From assembly GCA_035517695.1 (NCBI GenBank), contig DATIYI010000379.1, positions 1 to 64,000 of the forward strand: 64,000 nucleotides of DNA. The letters are read 5' to 3'. The translations under genes and the position numbers were made by a program. This document shows, piece after piece, positions 1 through 8,710 of this stretch (within the stretch, counting starts at the first letter, position 1; each line of letters starts with the position of its first letter). The notes beneath the pieces were generated by a model. That model searched no databases. It was given only the letters and a program-made list of their open reading frames with translations, and was not told the DNA's origin. The stretch is from DATFVJ01 sp035517695. GTDB lineage: Bacteria > Actinomycetota > Actinomycetes > Streptosporangiales > Streptosporangiaceae.

Positions 1-1
1 C

Positions 2-82
2 GCCGTGCCCGCCGTCCGCGCCGTGCCCGCCGTCCGCGCCGTGCCCGCCGTGCCCGCCGTCCGCGCCGTGCCCGCCGTCGCG
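2..82. repeat. 18-bp tandem repeat at window start
   Basis: The unit gccgtgcccgccgtccgc is present at 2-19, 20-37, 47-64 and, with a changed end, 65-82; a half unit lies at 38-46. On the plus strand one frame stays open through the repeat to a stop at 257-259 and would read as an Ala-Val-Pro/Arg repeat followed by about 55 non-repetitive residues. This could be the tail of a gene that begins before the window (truA or a neighbour would be usual upstream of rplM), but nothing in it is recognisable, so no CDS is called. Confidence 0.8.
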
Positions 83-259
83 ACCCCGTCCCGAGGTGAG
101 GACGTCCGTGCCGGCCATGCCTGCGGCCAGCCGATCACGCCGCCCACCGTTCGTGCCAGGATTCGTGCCGTTCCAACCCTGAGCCTGACTTGGCCGGTAA
201 CCTGGCTCGCGCGCGTCAGGTGCGGGCGGGAATCCGCGCACCGGGTCGCGGTGCTGTGA

Positions 260-657
260 CGTCCCTGACTGGTACCCCGAGCGGCCCCGCTGTCGGCTTT
301 GTGGCATGCCGGCATCCTCGTCGCCCGCGTGACTCATAGGGGGGAGCGTAGCGTCCTGTACCTCTGCCACGCCGGCACCAGCGGATATTGCCAGTTCAGG
401 ATGTGCGCGACGGGTGCAAAAAAGTGTCCGGGCGGCAGTCAAGAAATGCCCAGCCTGCTGCCGTGAGCGCCTCGCTTTGACCCGCACCTACAGCGCCCGG
501 TAGTCTGCTTTGACATCCGTGTGCACCGGTGTGCCGATGGCGCATGCTCAGCAGATGGCGCTGTGTGACCATCCGGGCCTGCGGACCCCGTGCGGCGCGC
601 GGCAGCCCGTGCGGGCTGGGATCCCAAGATTCAGGAACTAGCGAAGGCGTTACGACT
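260..657 (+). other. intergenic region upstream of rplM
   Basis: About 400 bases without a supportable gene. A TTGACA hexamer at 510-515 could be a -35 element for the ribosomal protein operon, but no convincing -10 lies 16-18 bp downstream. Open frames across it are high-GC shadows without homology-like content. Confidence 0.4.
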
Positions 658-1101
658 GTGCGCACATTTAGCCCGAAGGCTGGCGACATTCAGCCCCAGT
701 GGCACGTGGTGGACGCGTCCGATGTAATCCTCGGGCGGCTGGCCAGTCACGTCGCGACGCTGCTCAGAGGAAAGCACAAGCCGATCTTCGCGCCGCACGT
801 GGACACCGGTGACTTTGTCATCGTGGTTAACGCGGACAAGATCGCGCTCAGCGGCAACAAGCTCGAGCAGAAGCGGGCCTACCGGCATTCGGGGTATCCC
901 GGTGGGCTTCATTCGATCGCTTACCGGGACTTGCTTGCCAAGCATCCGGAGAAAGTGGTGGAGAAAGCCGTCAAGGGGATGCTGCCGAAGAACTCGCTCG
1001 GCAGGAAAATGCACCGCAAGCTGAAGGTGTACGCAGGTCCCGACCACCCGCATCAGGCGCAGCAGCCCGTTCCATACGAGATCACCCAGATCGTCCAGTA
1101 A
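658..1101 (+). CDS. rplM: 50S ribosomal protein L13
   Basis: Large-subunit ribosomal protein L13, an early-assembly protein that binds 23S rRNA. With the GTG at 658 the product is 147 residues, the normal family length, and begins MRTFSPKAGD as actinobacterial L13 does. The open frame extends back to 529 but those codons are not L13-like, so the internal GTG is preferred; a GAAGG stretch at 642-646 can serve as ribosome binding site. The conserved core (DASDVILGRLAS near the N-terminus, the KGMLPKN signature near residue 108) is intact. rpsI follows after 57 bases, the usual L13-S9 operon. Confidence 0.97.
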   Translation: MRTFSPKAGDIQPQWHVVDASDVILGRLASHVATLLRGKHKPIFAPHVDTGDFVIVVNADKIALSGNKLEQKRAYRHSGYPGGLHSIAYRDLLAKHPEKVVEKAVKGMLPKNSLGRKMHRKLKVYAGPDHPHQAQQPVPYEITQIVQ

Positions 1102-1158
1102 GCGCCATCGCAGGCGCACAGCCCAGCAGGCGCGCACAGGAAGCACGAGGAAGACACC

Positions 1159-1725
1159 GTGGCAGAGCCCACCGGCACCGAGACACTCACCGAGGACGTC
1201 GAGGCGACCAGCGACGATTTCGCCGCGGACGCTCCTGGCGGCGTTCCCGGCGACGCCGACCACCCAGCGGAGTTCGGATCGGACTACACCACACAGACGC
1301 CGGTGCAAGCCGCGGGTGTCGTGGCGCGGCCCGTGCTGACCGGGCACGGCGGGGCCACTGGCCGCCGCAAGGAGGCGATCGCGCGAGTCCGTGTCATGCC
1401 GGGTTCGGGACAGTGGAAGATCAACGGTCGTGCGCTTGCCGAGTACTTCCCTAACAAGGTTCATCAGCAGCTCATCAACGAGCCGTTCGTCACCCTTGGC
1501 GCCGAGAGCCAGTTCGACGTAATCGCCCGCATTTCAGGTGGCGGCGTCACCGGGCAGGCGGGCGCCTTGCGCCTGGGCATCGCGCGCGCCTTGACAGAAA
1601 TCGACCCGGAGAATCGTCCGGCGCTGAAGAAGGCCGGCTTCCTGACCCGCGATGCCCGGGTCAAGGAGCGCAAGAAGTACGGCCTGAAGAAGGCGCGCAA
1701 GGCACCCCAGTACTCCAAGCGCTGA
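1159..1725 (+). CDS. rpsI: 30S ribosomal protein S9
   Basis: Small-subunit ribosomal protein S9, whose basic C-terminal tail reaches the P-site tRNA. The 188-residue product starts at a GTG preceded by a purine-rich CGAGGAAG. The first ~60 residues are an acidic extension, frequent in actinobacterial S9; the conserved domain begins around TGRRKEAIARVRV. The S9 signature GGGVTGQAGALRLGIARA lies near residues 130-147, and the protein ends in the expected KAPQYSKR tail. Cotranscription with rplM is likely from the 57-bp gap. Confidence 0.97.
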   Translation: MAEPTGTETLTEDVEATSDDFAADAPGGVPGDADHPAEFGSDYTTQTPVQAAGVVARPVLTGHGGATGRRKEAIARVRVMPGSGQWKINGRALAEYFPNKVHQQLINEPFVTLGAESQFDVIARISGGGVTGQAGALRLGIARALTEIDPENRPALKKAGFLTRDARVKERKKYGLKKARKAPQYSKR

Positions 1726-1772
1726 TTTGGCGGGCGTTGGCACCAGCGCCAGGACCCCTGGAGCGAAACCCT

Positions 1773-3191
1773 ATGGGCCATCTATTCGGTACTGATGGTG
1801 TCCGTGGAGTCGCGGGCCGTGATCTCACCGCCCAGCTGGCGATGGACCTCGCGTCGGCAGCGGTTTCGGTGCTTGGCGACAGCGGTGAGTTCGCCGCCGC
1901 CTCGCGAGCAGGGCGGCGCCCGGCCGCGGTGGTCGGCCGCGATCCGCGCGCGTCGGGAGAGTTCCTCGAAGCCGCTGTCGTCGCTGGCCTGGCCGGCTGC
2001 GGCGTAGACGTCCTGCGACTCGGCGTCACGCCTACCCCGGCGGTGGCATACCTGACCGGCGCGCTTGGTGCGGATTTTGGCGTGATGCTGTCCGCGAGCC
2101 ATAACCCCGCGCAGGACAACGGAATCAAGTTCTTCTCACGCGGTGGATTCAAGCTGCCGGACCCGGTCGAGGATGCGATCGAGCGGCGGCTCGGAAACCC
2201 TGCGGCCACCGCGCCGCCTGAGGCAGGATTTGGGCGGGTCATCGACCTGCCGGACGCGAGTGAACACTACGTCGAGCACTTGGTCTCGTCCGTGCGGAGC
2301 AGCGGGGCCGCGGCGTCCGGCGCGACGGCGGGCAGCGGCGCTGCGCAGGGCGACGGGCCACTGGCGGGGTTGAAGATCGTTGTGGACTGCGCGCACGGGG
2401 CCGCTTGTGACGCCGCGCCGGCGGCGTTGTGCCGGGCCGGCGCGGATGTCGTGGTGATCGGTGCGCAGCCCGACGGCCTGAACATCAACGAGGGCTGTGG
2501 CTCCACGCATCTGGACGCGCTCATCGCAGCCGTCGCCGCGAACAGCGCCGACGCAGGTATCGCCCATGACGGCGACGCGGACAGGTGCCTAGCCGTCTCC
2601 TCCGACGGTCAGGTGGTCGATGGCGACCAGATCCTGGCGATCCTCGCGCTCGAACTGAAGGAAGCGCAGCGGCTCACCGGTGGCACGGTTGTCGCGACGG
2701 TGATGTCGAACCTGGGCTTCCGCCGCGCCATGGAGGACGCAGGAATCCACGTGGTGGAGACCGCGGTGGGCGACCGGTACGTCCTGGAGGCGATGCAGGC
2801 CGGTGGCTACGTGCTCGGCGGTGAGCAATCCGGGCACATCATCATGCTGGAGCACGCGACAACGGGTGATGGCTTGCTGACCGCGCTCCACCTGCTGGCG
2901 GCGATGGCCAGGCGCGGGCTGGCTCTCGGTGAGCTCGCTAAGGTCATGCACAGGTTCCCGCAGGTGCTCATCAACGTTCCAGGAGTGGACAAGTCCCTGG
3001 TGAACTCGGCGCCCGGGCTCGTCGCCGCTGTGGCCAATGCTGAGGCGGAACTCGGTGACAGCGGCAGGATTCTCATCCGCCCGAGCGGGACCGAGCCCGC
3101 GGTACGCGTGATGGTGGAGGCGGCCGACCAGGAGCAGGCGCAGCGGGTCGCGGCGCGGCTCGCCGAGGCCGTTCGCACCCATCTCGGTTGA
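1773..3191 (+). CDS. glmM: phosphoglucosamine mutase GlmM
   Basis: Converts glucosamine-6-phosphate to glucosamine-1-phosphate for UDP-GlcNAc and peptidoglycan synthesis. ATG 1773 gives 472 residues starting MGHLFGTDGVRG, the canonical N-terminus; the frame is open upstream to 1737 but that part is not GlmM-like. The catalytic phosphoserine loop is SASHNP with Ser109, the Mg-binding loop is DGDADR (266-271), the sugar-binding motif GEQSGH and the phosphate-binding RPSGTEP near the C-terminus are all present. A Gly/Ala-rich insertion of about 15 residues (around 178-196) sits in a surface region and fits the low-complexity insertions seen in other genes here. glmS does not follow, and acpS survives only as a stub. 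Confidence 0.96.
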   Translation: MGHLFGTDGVRGVAGRDLTAQLAMDLASAAVSVLGDSGEFAAASRAGRRPAAVVGRDPRASGEFLEAAVVAGLAGCGVDVLRLGVTPTPAVAYLTGALGADFGVMLSASHNPAQDNGIKFFSRGGFKLPDPVEDAIERRLGNPAATAPPEAGFGRVIDLPDASEHYVEHLVSSVRSSGAAASGATAGSGAAQGDGPLAGLKIVVDCAHGAACDAAPAALCRAGADVVVIGAQPDGLNINEGCGSTHLDALIAAVAANSADAGIAHDGDADRCLAVSSDGQVVDGDQILAILALELKEAQRLTGGTVVATVMSNLGFRRAMEDAGIHVVETAVGDRYVLEAMQAGGYVLGGEQSGHIIMLEHATTGDGLLTALHLLAAMARRGLALGELAKVMHRFPQVLINVPGVDKSLVNSAPGLVAAVANAEAELGDSGRILIRPSGTEPAVRVMVEAADQEQAQRVAARLAEAVRTHLG

Positions 3192-3274
3192 CCGCCGCTG
3201 TCGGTTGACGGCTGGACGCCGGGAAAGGGCAGCCGCCGACCGCCACGCGTGCGCGTCCGTGACAGGCTGGGAGT

Positions 3275-3373
3275 GTGATCGCTGGCGCTGGTATGGGCGC
3301 ACCGCTATTCAACGCAGCGCTGCCCTGCGCCCCGGGCGAGCCACGCCTGTTCACCAATAGCGAACGCGGGTGA
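3275..3373 (+). pseudogene. acpS: acpS remnant (holo-ACP synthase, truncated)
   Basis: A GTG-initiated frame of 32 codons begins VIAGAGM and ends PGEPRLFTNSERG before TGA. This resembles the start of holo-[acyl-carrier-protein] synthase (family form MIVGVGVDVVD...RTPGLAERLFTEAER) with about four residues, including the catalytic Asp region, missing. It sits between glmM and nnr, exactly where actinomycetes carry acpS. The rest of the gene (about 90 codons) is not recognisable downstream. The match is short and made by eye from memory of the family, so it is tentative; the position is the stronger argument. Confidence 0.45.
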
Positions 3374-3473
3374 CATGAGGGCCGCCGCCGCCAGGCGTGC
3401 AAGGCGCAGGCTGGCTAGGGGGTACCCGGACGTGCGGCACGACCGGCATGCGGGCGAGGATGGAGGCGCGAGC

Positions 3474-5024
3474 GTGAGGTATGCACACGAGGTCGCGAAG
3501 GTCCGCGCGGCCGAACAGGCGCTGATGGCGCGCCTGCCTGAGGGAGCGCTCATGCAGCGGGCTGCGGCAGGCCTCGCCGCAACCTGCGCGCGCTTGCTTG
3601 GCGGGGTGTACGGGGCGCAGGTGGTGGTGCTGGCCGGTAGCGGCGACAACGGCGGTGATGCCCTATATGCCGCCGAACGGCTCGCGCGGCGTGGCGCACG
3701 CACGCATGCGCTGCTCGCCGGGTCGCGGGTTCACCCGGCCGGCGCCGCTGCGCTGCGCAGTGCGGGAGGGCGGCTGGTGGAGGCCGGCGACGAAGCCGCC
3801 CAGCGGCTCCTCGACGATGCTGACCTGATTATCGATGGGATGCTCGGCATCGGCGGCCGAGGCGGGCTGCGCGAGCCGCAAGCATCTCTCGCCGAAGGCG
3901 CGGCGCGCTCCGGCGGACTGGTCGTAGCGGTCGACCTGCCGAGCGGGATCGATGCGGATACCGGCGTCGTTGATGGCACGGCGATCCGGGCGGACGTTAC
4001 CGTCACGTTCGGCACGTACAAGCCCGGCCTGCTGATCGATCCCGGCGCATCGCACGCTGGCGTGACGGAACTTGTCGATATCGGCCTCGCCGGTGAGCTC
4101 GCAGAACCTGACGTGGTCGCGCTGCAGTCCGGGGATGTCGCCGAGATGCTGCCGCGGCCGTCGGCGGCGGCGGACAAGTATCGCCGCGGCGTCCTCGGCG
4201 TCCACTCGGGCAGCGACCGTTTCACCGGGGCAGCGGTGCTCTCGGTCGGTGGCGCGGTGCACGGCGGCGCGGGGATGGTGCGTTACCTGGCGTCGTCGCC
4301 TGGCGTGGCCGGCCTTGTCCGCGAGCGCTGGCCGGAGGCCGTGATTACCGTTGCGGAGCCGCCGGCTGATGCCGCCAGCGCCGCGGCGGTGATCAGCGAT
4401 GCGGGCCGCGTTCAGGCCTGGGTCGCGGGGCCCGGCATGGGCACAGGCAACGACGCTGGCCGGTTGCTCACCGCGGTACTCGACACGGATGTGCCTGTCG
4501 TCGTGGACGCCGATGGGCTCACCCTGCTCGCGGCCGGACCGGTCCCTTTGCGCCGCGCCGCGCCCACCTTGCTCACCCCGCACGCAGGCGAGCTGGCGCG
4601 GCTGCTGCGCACCAGCAGGGAGGATGTGGAGGCGCGGCGACTAGAGCACGCCAGGCGGGGCGCGGCGGAACTTGGCGCCACGGTGCTGTTGAAGGGTTCT
4701 ACGACAGTGATCGCCGGACGAAACGGACCGGCGTGGGTGAATACCATGCAGACCGGGTGGCTGGCGACGGCCGGCACGGGCGACGTCCTGTCCGGGCTGA
4801 TCGGCGCGCTGATAGCACAGGGGCTTCTCGTACCGGGACAGGTCGTACCGGGACAGATCGCGAAGGGACTGGAAATGCAGCACGCCGCGGCGGCAGCGGC
4901 TTACCTGCACGGCCTGGCCGGCCGCGTCGCGTCGTCCGGTGCCCCGATCGGCGCCGCCGACGTGATCGGCGCCCTGCCAGCGGCGTTCCGTATCGTAGCC
5001 GCGGGTCGGCCGCGCTCGCGCTGA
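3474..5024 (+). CDS. nnr: bifunctional NAD(P)HX epimerase/dehydratase
   Basis: Repairs hydrated NAD(P)H: the N-terminal YjeF_N domain epimerises NAD(P)HX and the C-terminal ribokinase-like domain dehydrates it. GTG 3474 is chosen because GGAGG at 3462-3466 precedes it at 7 bases and the product (516 residues) then starts MRYAHEVAKVRAAEQ, the family start. Domain 1 (about 1-210) has GSGDNGGDALYAAERL (55-70) and the VDLPSGIDADTG stretch; domain 2 has the NTMQTGWLATAGTGDVLSG nucleotide motif near its end. A 17-residue stretch with a repeated VPGQ follows that motif. The gene stops at the first base of a tandem repeat. Confidence 0.95.
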   Translation: MRYAHEVAKVRAAEQALMARLPEGALMQRAAAGLAATCARLLGGVYGAQVVVLAGSGDNGGDALYAAERLARRGARTHALLAGSRVHPAGAAALRSAGGRLVEAGDEAAQRLLDDADLIIDGMLGIGGRGGLREPQASLAEGAARSGGLVVAVDLPSGIDADTGVVDGTAIRADVTVTFGTYKPGLLIDPGASHAGVTELVDIGLAGELAEPDVVALQSGDVAEMLPRPSAAADKYRRGVLGVHSGSDRFTGAAVLSVGGAVHGGAGMVRYLASSPGVAGLVRERWPEAVITVAEPPADAASAAAVISDAGRVQAWVAGPGMGTGNDAGRLLTAVLDTDVPVVVDADGLTLLAAGPVPLRRAAPTLLTPHAGELARLLRTSREDVEARRLEHARRGAAELGATVLLKGSTTVIAGRNGPAWVNTMQTGWLATAGTGDVLSGLIGALIAQGLLVPGQVVPGQIAKGLEMQHAAAAAAYLHGLAGRVASSGAPIGAADVIGALPAAFRIVAAGRPRSR

Positions 5025-5113
5025 CGATGCTGCGCCGTGACACGATGCTGCGCCCGTGACACGATGCTGCGCCGTGACACGATGCTGCGCCGTGACACGA
5101 TGCTGCGCCCGTG
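5025..5113. repeat. 18/19-bp tandem repeat, five units
   Basis: Units of cgatgctgcgccgtgaca (18 bp) or the 19-bp form with one extra c start at 5025, 5043, 5062, 5080 and 5098; the last is incomplete. The array starts directly after the nnr stop codon and is non-coding in any convincing frame. Confidence 0.9.
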
Positions 5114-5234
5114 CTCACGGTGCTGCCGCCCGTGGCCACGGTGCCGCGCCCGCTTGGGCTGTTCGTCGCCGCGGGGATCCGCCTGCTCAGAAGGGCGGTC
5201 CTCAGGTACGCGCCGCGCCGGTAAGGTCGCCGTC

Positions 5235-5768
5235 ATGGATACGCCGTCTGTGACACTGCGGCCGGTCGGCGAGCAGGATCTGCCGCTGCTCGAACGGTTC
5301 TGCGTGGAGCCTGAGCTAATGGGGCTGGAGTGGCAGGGCTTCAAGGACCGCAGCGTGATCCGCCGCCGATTCGGCCACGACGGATTTCTCGGCGAAAAAG
5401 ACGGCCAGCTGATGGTGATCGCGGACGGGCATGCCGCCGGGTTCGTGGGCTGGCGCGCGGTCAGCTACGGCAGGCCGGACCGCACGTGCTGGAACATCGG
5501 GATCGTCCTGCTGCCTGAGTGGCGCGGCCGGGGCGTCGGAAGCAGGGCGCACCGGCAGCTTGCCGACTACCTTTTCACCTACACTCCGATGGTCCGGATC
5601 GAGGCGGGCACCCTGCCGGACAACGTCGCGGAGCAACGCGCGCTCGAGCGGGCCGGCTTCACCAGGGAGGGAGTGCTGCGCCACATAAGTTTCATCGGCG
5701 GTGCCTGGTGCGACAGGGTCGTCTACAGCCGGGTTCGCAGCGATCCCATGATCGCAAGGCAGGTGTGA
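5235..5768 (+). CDS. GNAT-family N-acetyltransferase
   Basis: A 177-residue acetyltransferase of the GNAT superfamily, substrate unknown. The ATG at 5235 follows the tandem repeat region and gives MDTPSVTLRPVGEQDLPLL, a typical beta-1/alpha-1 start. The acetyl-CoA pyrophosphate loop is LLPEWRGRGVGSRAHRQLAD (around 97-116) and the C-terminal AEQRALERAGFTREGVLRH matches the RimJ/RimL-like subgroup that modifies protein N-termini or small molecules. The frame is open further upstream through the repeat, but that region has no GNAT content. The gene stands alone between nnr and the toxin-like gene. Confidence 0.88.
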   Translation: MDTPSVTLRPVGEQDLPLLERFCVEPELMGLEWQGFKDRSVIRRRFGHDGFLGEKDGQLMVIADGHAAGFVGWRAVSYGRPDRTCWNIGIVLLPEWRGRGVGSRAHRQLADYLFTYTPMVRIEAGTLPDNVAEQRALERAGFTREGVLRHISFIGGAWCDRVVYSRVRSDPMIARQV

Positions 5769-5898
5769 AGGCCACCTGGCCTCTGCCGCCCTGACCGGAG
5801 GAGCGGGCGAGAGCGAGGTGGGCGCGCCGGGCGCGCGATGGGATACGGGCTGGAACCGGTTGCTGTCCACGGGTTACCCCCGGCCGCGAAACGACATA

Positions 5899-5938
5899 TA
5901 AGTCGAAGGAGGTGCCGATAAGTCGAAGGAGGTGCCGA
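5899..5938 (+). promoter_or_regulatory. duplicated 20-bp segment with a perfect Shine-Dalgarno
   Basis: A 20-bp segment containing AAGGAGGTG is repeated in tandem (SD cores at 5906-5912 and 5926-5932) just before the large membrane-protein gene. The second core is 18 bases from the ATG at 5951, too far for normal use, while the first is near a GTG at 5912 in the same frame and the second overlaps a GTG at 5932 in another frame. The repeat therefore makes the true start uncertain. Confidence 0.75.
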
Positions 5939-5950
5939 CCGTCAGGAGCC

Positions 5951-8635
5951 ATGAACGCCGCAGAAATGCCCGCCCGCGACCTCGTGCTCCGGTTGTGCGC
6001 AAGCGAAGGGGAGTTCCGCAGGGACTGGCTTGCCGGCACCGGCGGCAGCAGCGTTGGTACTCCCAAACGGGTCGTCCCGCTCGCGGTGCCGCCAGGCGTC
6101 GATCCCGAGTTAGCTGACGCGATCGCCGGAGCTGCTACCGAGATGGGCGCGCGCCGGTTGCTTGCCTGCCGGACCAGGGCTGCCTTCATGTACGACAGCG
6201 TTACCGTGCTGCCCGCGAACGCGCGGGCACTGCTCGACCTGGCCGCCCGCTGGGGGCACCTGGATGATTTTCTTGTCTGCCTGCCGGACGGATCGGCGGC
6301 GGTGCTGGTCAGCATGGCCGGATACGCACTCGGCGCCGGCCCGCCGGAGTTCGTGGCCGCGCTCGCCGGGCCCGACGTTACCCGCGCACGTGAGCGGTTC
6401 GCGGAGTGGGCGCGTGCGACCAGTGATCAACGGCTGCGCCTGGTTGCCGGTCGGTACGGCGGGGGACCGGCGAGCTGTCGCGCCACCCGCCGCACCCAGC
6501 GTCCGGACATGCCGGAGCGACTGTCGGCGCTCGCCGCCACCGTCAGGCGCCACGGTGTCCGCACGGCCATATTGCGCACCTGCCGGGCCGCGGTGGGCTG
6601 GGGCGCGGTCGCCCTGATTGTGATCACGTTGCTGTCCGCGCCCCGCGCCAGCCATGTGCTTCCCGTGCTCGGCGGAACGGTATGGCTGGTGTTCCAGGTG
6701 TTTGTGCTCGCCAGGACGCACACGCTGAGCTGGGCGGCCTGCCTGCGGGTGATCGCCGCGGGCGCGGCGTGCGCCGTCGCGATCGTGGCCGTCGAGTGGC
6801 TGGCTGCCGGCGGGAGCGCGCGGCCCGGGTGGGCAGCGTCCGCGGGCCCCGCAGAAGAGCTTGCCGCGCTCATTCCTGTCGCCGTGTTCTGGCTGGCCTC
6901 CCGCCATCGGTTCACCCGCCTCGCCGCGACCGACTTTGTGCTGCTTGGCGTGGCATCAGGCGCAGGTTTCGCCCTCGTCCAGGGCACCATAGCGGCGCTG
7001 GCCGCGCCGGGCGCTGGCTGGCATCTGGCCGCGTTGCTGCCGGGCTGGACGGATGCGGGTCCGGTCAGGTTCCCCGGTCACGCCGTCGAGACTGGCCTCG
7101 TCACGGCCGGAATCGGCCTGGCTGTCTTGGCGCGGCCACGTGTCGCGGACGGGGCCGCAGTGCGGTGGCGCCCCTGGCGCCTGCTCGCCTGGGCGCTGCC
7201 AGTTGCCTTGCTCGGCATGGCCATGCTTGATCATTATCACTACGACGCGGAAGCCGCGGGCCTCAGCGTGCCATTGTGGGTGGCACGCCTGCACGCGGCG
7301 GTGGGCGAGGGTCACGCGAGCCGCTGGCTGCTGCTTGTGCTCCTCGCCACGGCGGTGGCCGTTGATCTACGTGCGCAGCAGCGCGTTGTTGACCTGGTGC
7401 CGCCGTTGCCTGGTGTGCCCCGCTGGGCCAGCCTGGCGCGGACGGCCAGGGGATCTGTGATCAGCGCCCGGTTGCGTCGGCCTCGCCGGTCGCTGCGTTG
7501 CCGGCTGGCGAGGCGCCTCGCCATGGCACGGGCGGCGGCTGCCGAGGCAACTGTGGCCGTGTGCCACGAGCTAGCTTTCCTGCTCGTCGTGCTCGTCGCG
7601 GCGAGGCCGCGCGGGCGGCCGGGTAACACATTCGCCGCTTCGCTCGCCTTCGCAAGACAGCGGCGCGAGCTTGCCATGCGTGAGGCGCGGGCAGCTGGCC
7701 AGGCCAGACGCGACGTGCCCGGGCGGGCCGCCCTTTGGGCCGCCTGGCGCAGGCTGACCGCGACGCTCGCGCTCGGCGGGCCGGCCGTGTTCGCGGTCAT
7801 GTTGCCGCTGGCAACCCGCCACCTCGGGAAGCCGCGGCCGTGGGCGCTGCCAGCCAGCCCGCGCCAGGTGACATCCGACCTGCGGCCAGGCGAGCTTGCC
7901 AGCGGGCTGACGATGCTGCACGCCTGGTTCGGCCAGTTCATCACCGCCGGGCAGGTGCTGATCGTAGCGGCCGGGCTGGGTGTGCTCATTTTGCTCACCT
8001 CCGGGTGGACGGCGCCGGTGCCGCTACTAAGCCGCCGCGACACAGGCCCGCCCGGCCGCGCGGTGCGCTATCTGGCCGCGGTTCCCGCTCCCGGCCAGTT
8101 CGTGTGTGGCGTGCTCAGGCTGGGCGGCGAGTTGTTGCCTCCGGCGACCGTGCAGCTGCTGCACGGCACGCCGGTGACGCGGCCGTATCAGCACCCCCAG
8201 CACGCGCAGCAGGCGCTGCCGCCCGTCGGCCCCCGCCCGGCCACACCGCAGAGCGCGGCGGTCCATCTCGAGCCCGCGCGGCGCAGCACCCGCGCCGACG
8301 AACTTGGCCGAAGCGGCTGGCTCTTCCCGCCGGATACAGTGCGCCGCTGGCTCGGTCACGCGCCCGAGTTCGGTGTCGGATCGAAGGCGCCGAACGGAGA
8401 GCCGACCGACCCGGCCAAGCTGACGGCGGATCTCATCAGCGCGCTGCGGCAGATCGCCGGGGCGGCCAGTTCACTCTGTTATGAGGACGTGACATTCCGC
8501 AACCATCCGGCGCAGGCGGTCGTGGATCGGGTCACCGGCGCCGCTGTCTTCTTCACCCCCGCGGGCGAGTTCACTGGCTGCGCACTGCTGACCGAGGAAC
8601 AGCTCTTCCGGTTGGTAACCGAGCAGAGGCTGTGA
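5951..8635 (+). CDS. polymorphic-toxin-like membrane protein: PrsW-like core, colicin-D-like C-terminus
   Basis: 894 residues from ATG 5951 (GTG 5912 is an alternative start). Residues about 40-170 form a soluble module that is clearly homologous to the N-terminal module of the next gene. From about 208 to 475 there are many membrane segments with PrsW-like features: an acidic pair AEEL (302-303), GAGFALVQG, FPGHAVETG (His377) and DHYHYD. Two more membrane segments lie near 605-622 and 664-693. The last ~92 residues (803-894) read like the colicin D tRNase domain: GHAPEFGV, a helix, then FRNHPAQAVVDRVTGAAVFF and PAGEF. The usual SGWK that follows GEF is TGCA here, so two presumed catalytic residues are absent. 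Domain calls are by eye. Role proposed: membrane-anchored effector of inter- or intra-strain conflict. Confidence 0.62.
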   Translation: MNAAEMPARDLVLRLCASEGEFRRDWLAGTGGSSVGTPKRVVPLAVPPGVDPELADAIAGAATEMGARRLLACRTRAAFMYDSVTVLPANARALLDLAARWGHLDDFLVCLPDGSAAVLVSMAGYALGAGPPEFVAALAGPDVTRARERFAEWARATSDQRLRLVAGRYGGGPASCRATRRTQRPDMPERLSALAATVRRHGVRTAILRTCRAAVGWGAVALIVITLLSAPRASHVLPVLGGTVWLVFQVFVLARTHTLSWAACLRVIAAGAACAVAIVAVEWLAAGGSARPGWAASAGPAEELAALIPVAVFWLASRHRFTRLAATDFVLLGVASGAGFALVQGTIAALAAPGAGWHLAALLPGWTDAGPVRFPGHAVETGLVTAGIGLAVLARPRVADGAAVRWRPWRLLAWALPVALLGMAMLDHYHYDAEAAGLSVPLWVARLHAAVGEGHASRWLLLVLLATAVAVDLRAQQRVVDLVPPLPGVPRWASLARTARGSVISARLRRPRRSLRCRLARRLAMARAAAAEATVAVCHELAFLLVVLVAARPRGRPGNTFAASLAFARQRRELAMREARAAGQARRDVPGRAALWAAWRRLTATLALGGPAVFAVMLPLATRHLGKPRPWALPASPRQVTSDLRPGELASGLTMLHAWFGQFITAGQVLIVAAGLGVLILLTSGWTAPVPLLSRRDTGPPGRAVRYLAAVPAPGQFVCGVLRLGGELLPPATVQLLHGTPVTRPYQHPQHAQQALPPVGPRPATPQSAAVHLEPARRSTRADELGRSGWLFPPDTVRRWLGHAPEFGVGSKAPNGEPTDPAKLTADLISALRQIAGAASSLCYEDVTFRNHPAQAVVDRVTGAAVFFTPAGEFTGCALLTEEQLFRLVTEQRL

Positions 8636-8710
8636 GGAGCATGGCGCGGGCGGGGCTCCGCTCCTGCGGCGCCGCAGGAGCGGAGCCGCCGCGGTGATCG
8701 GTGTGCTTCG

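Noticed and set aside
631..1464. Long minus-strand open frame opposite rplM and rpsI
   Set aside because: Antisense shadow of two clearly conserved ribosomal protein genes; its translation has no family features. Many such frames in this G+C-rich DNA were left out for the same reason.
5932..6117. Small ORF starting at the second duplicated SD
   Set aside because: A 61-codon frame overlapping the toxin-like gene in another phase; Arg-rich shadow composition and no features, although its SD spacing is odd enough to keep as a note in the repeat entry.
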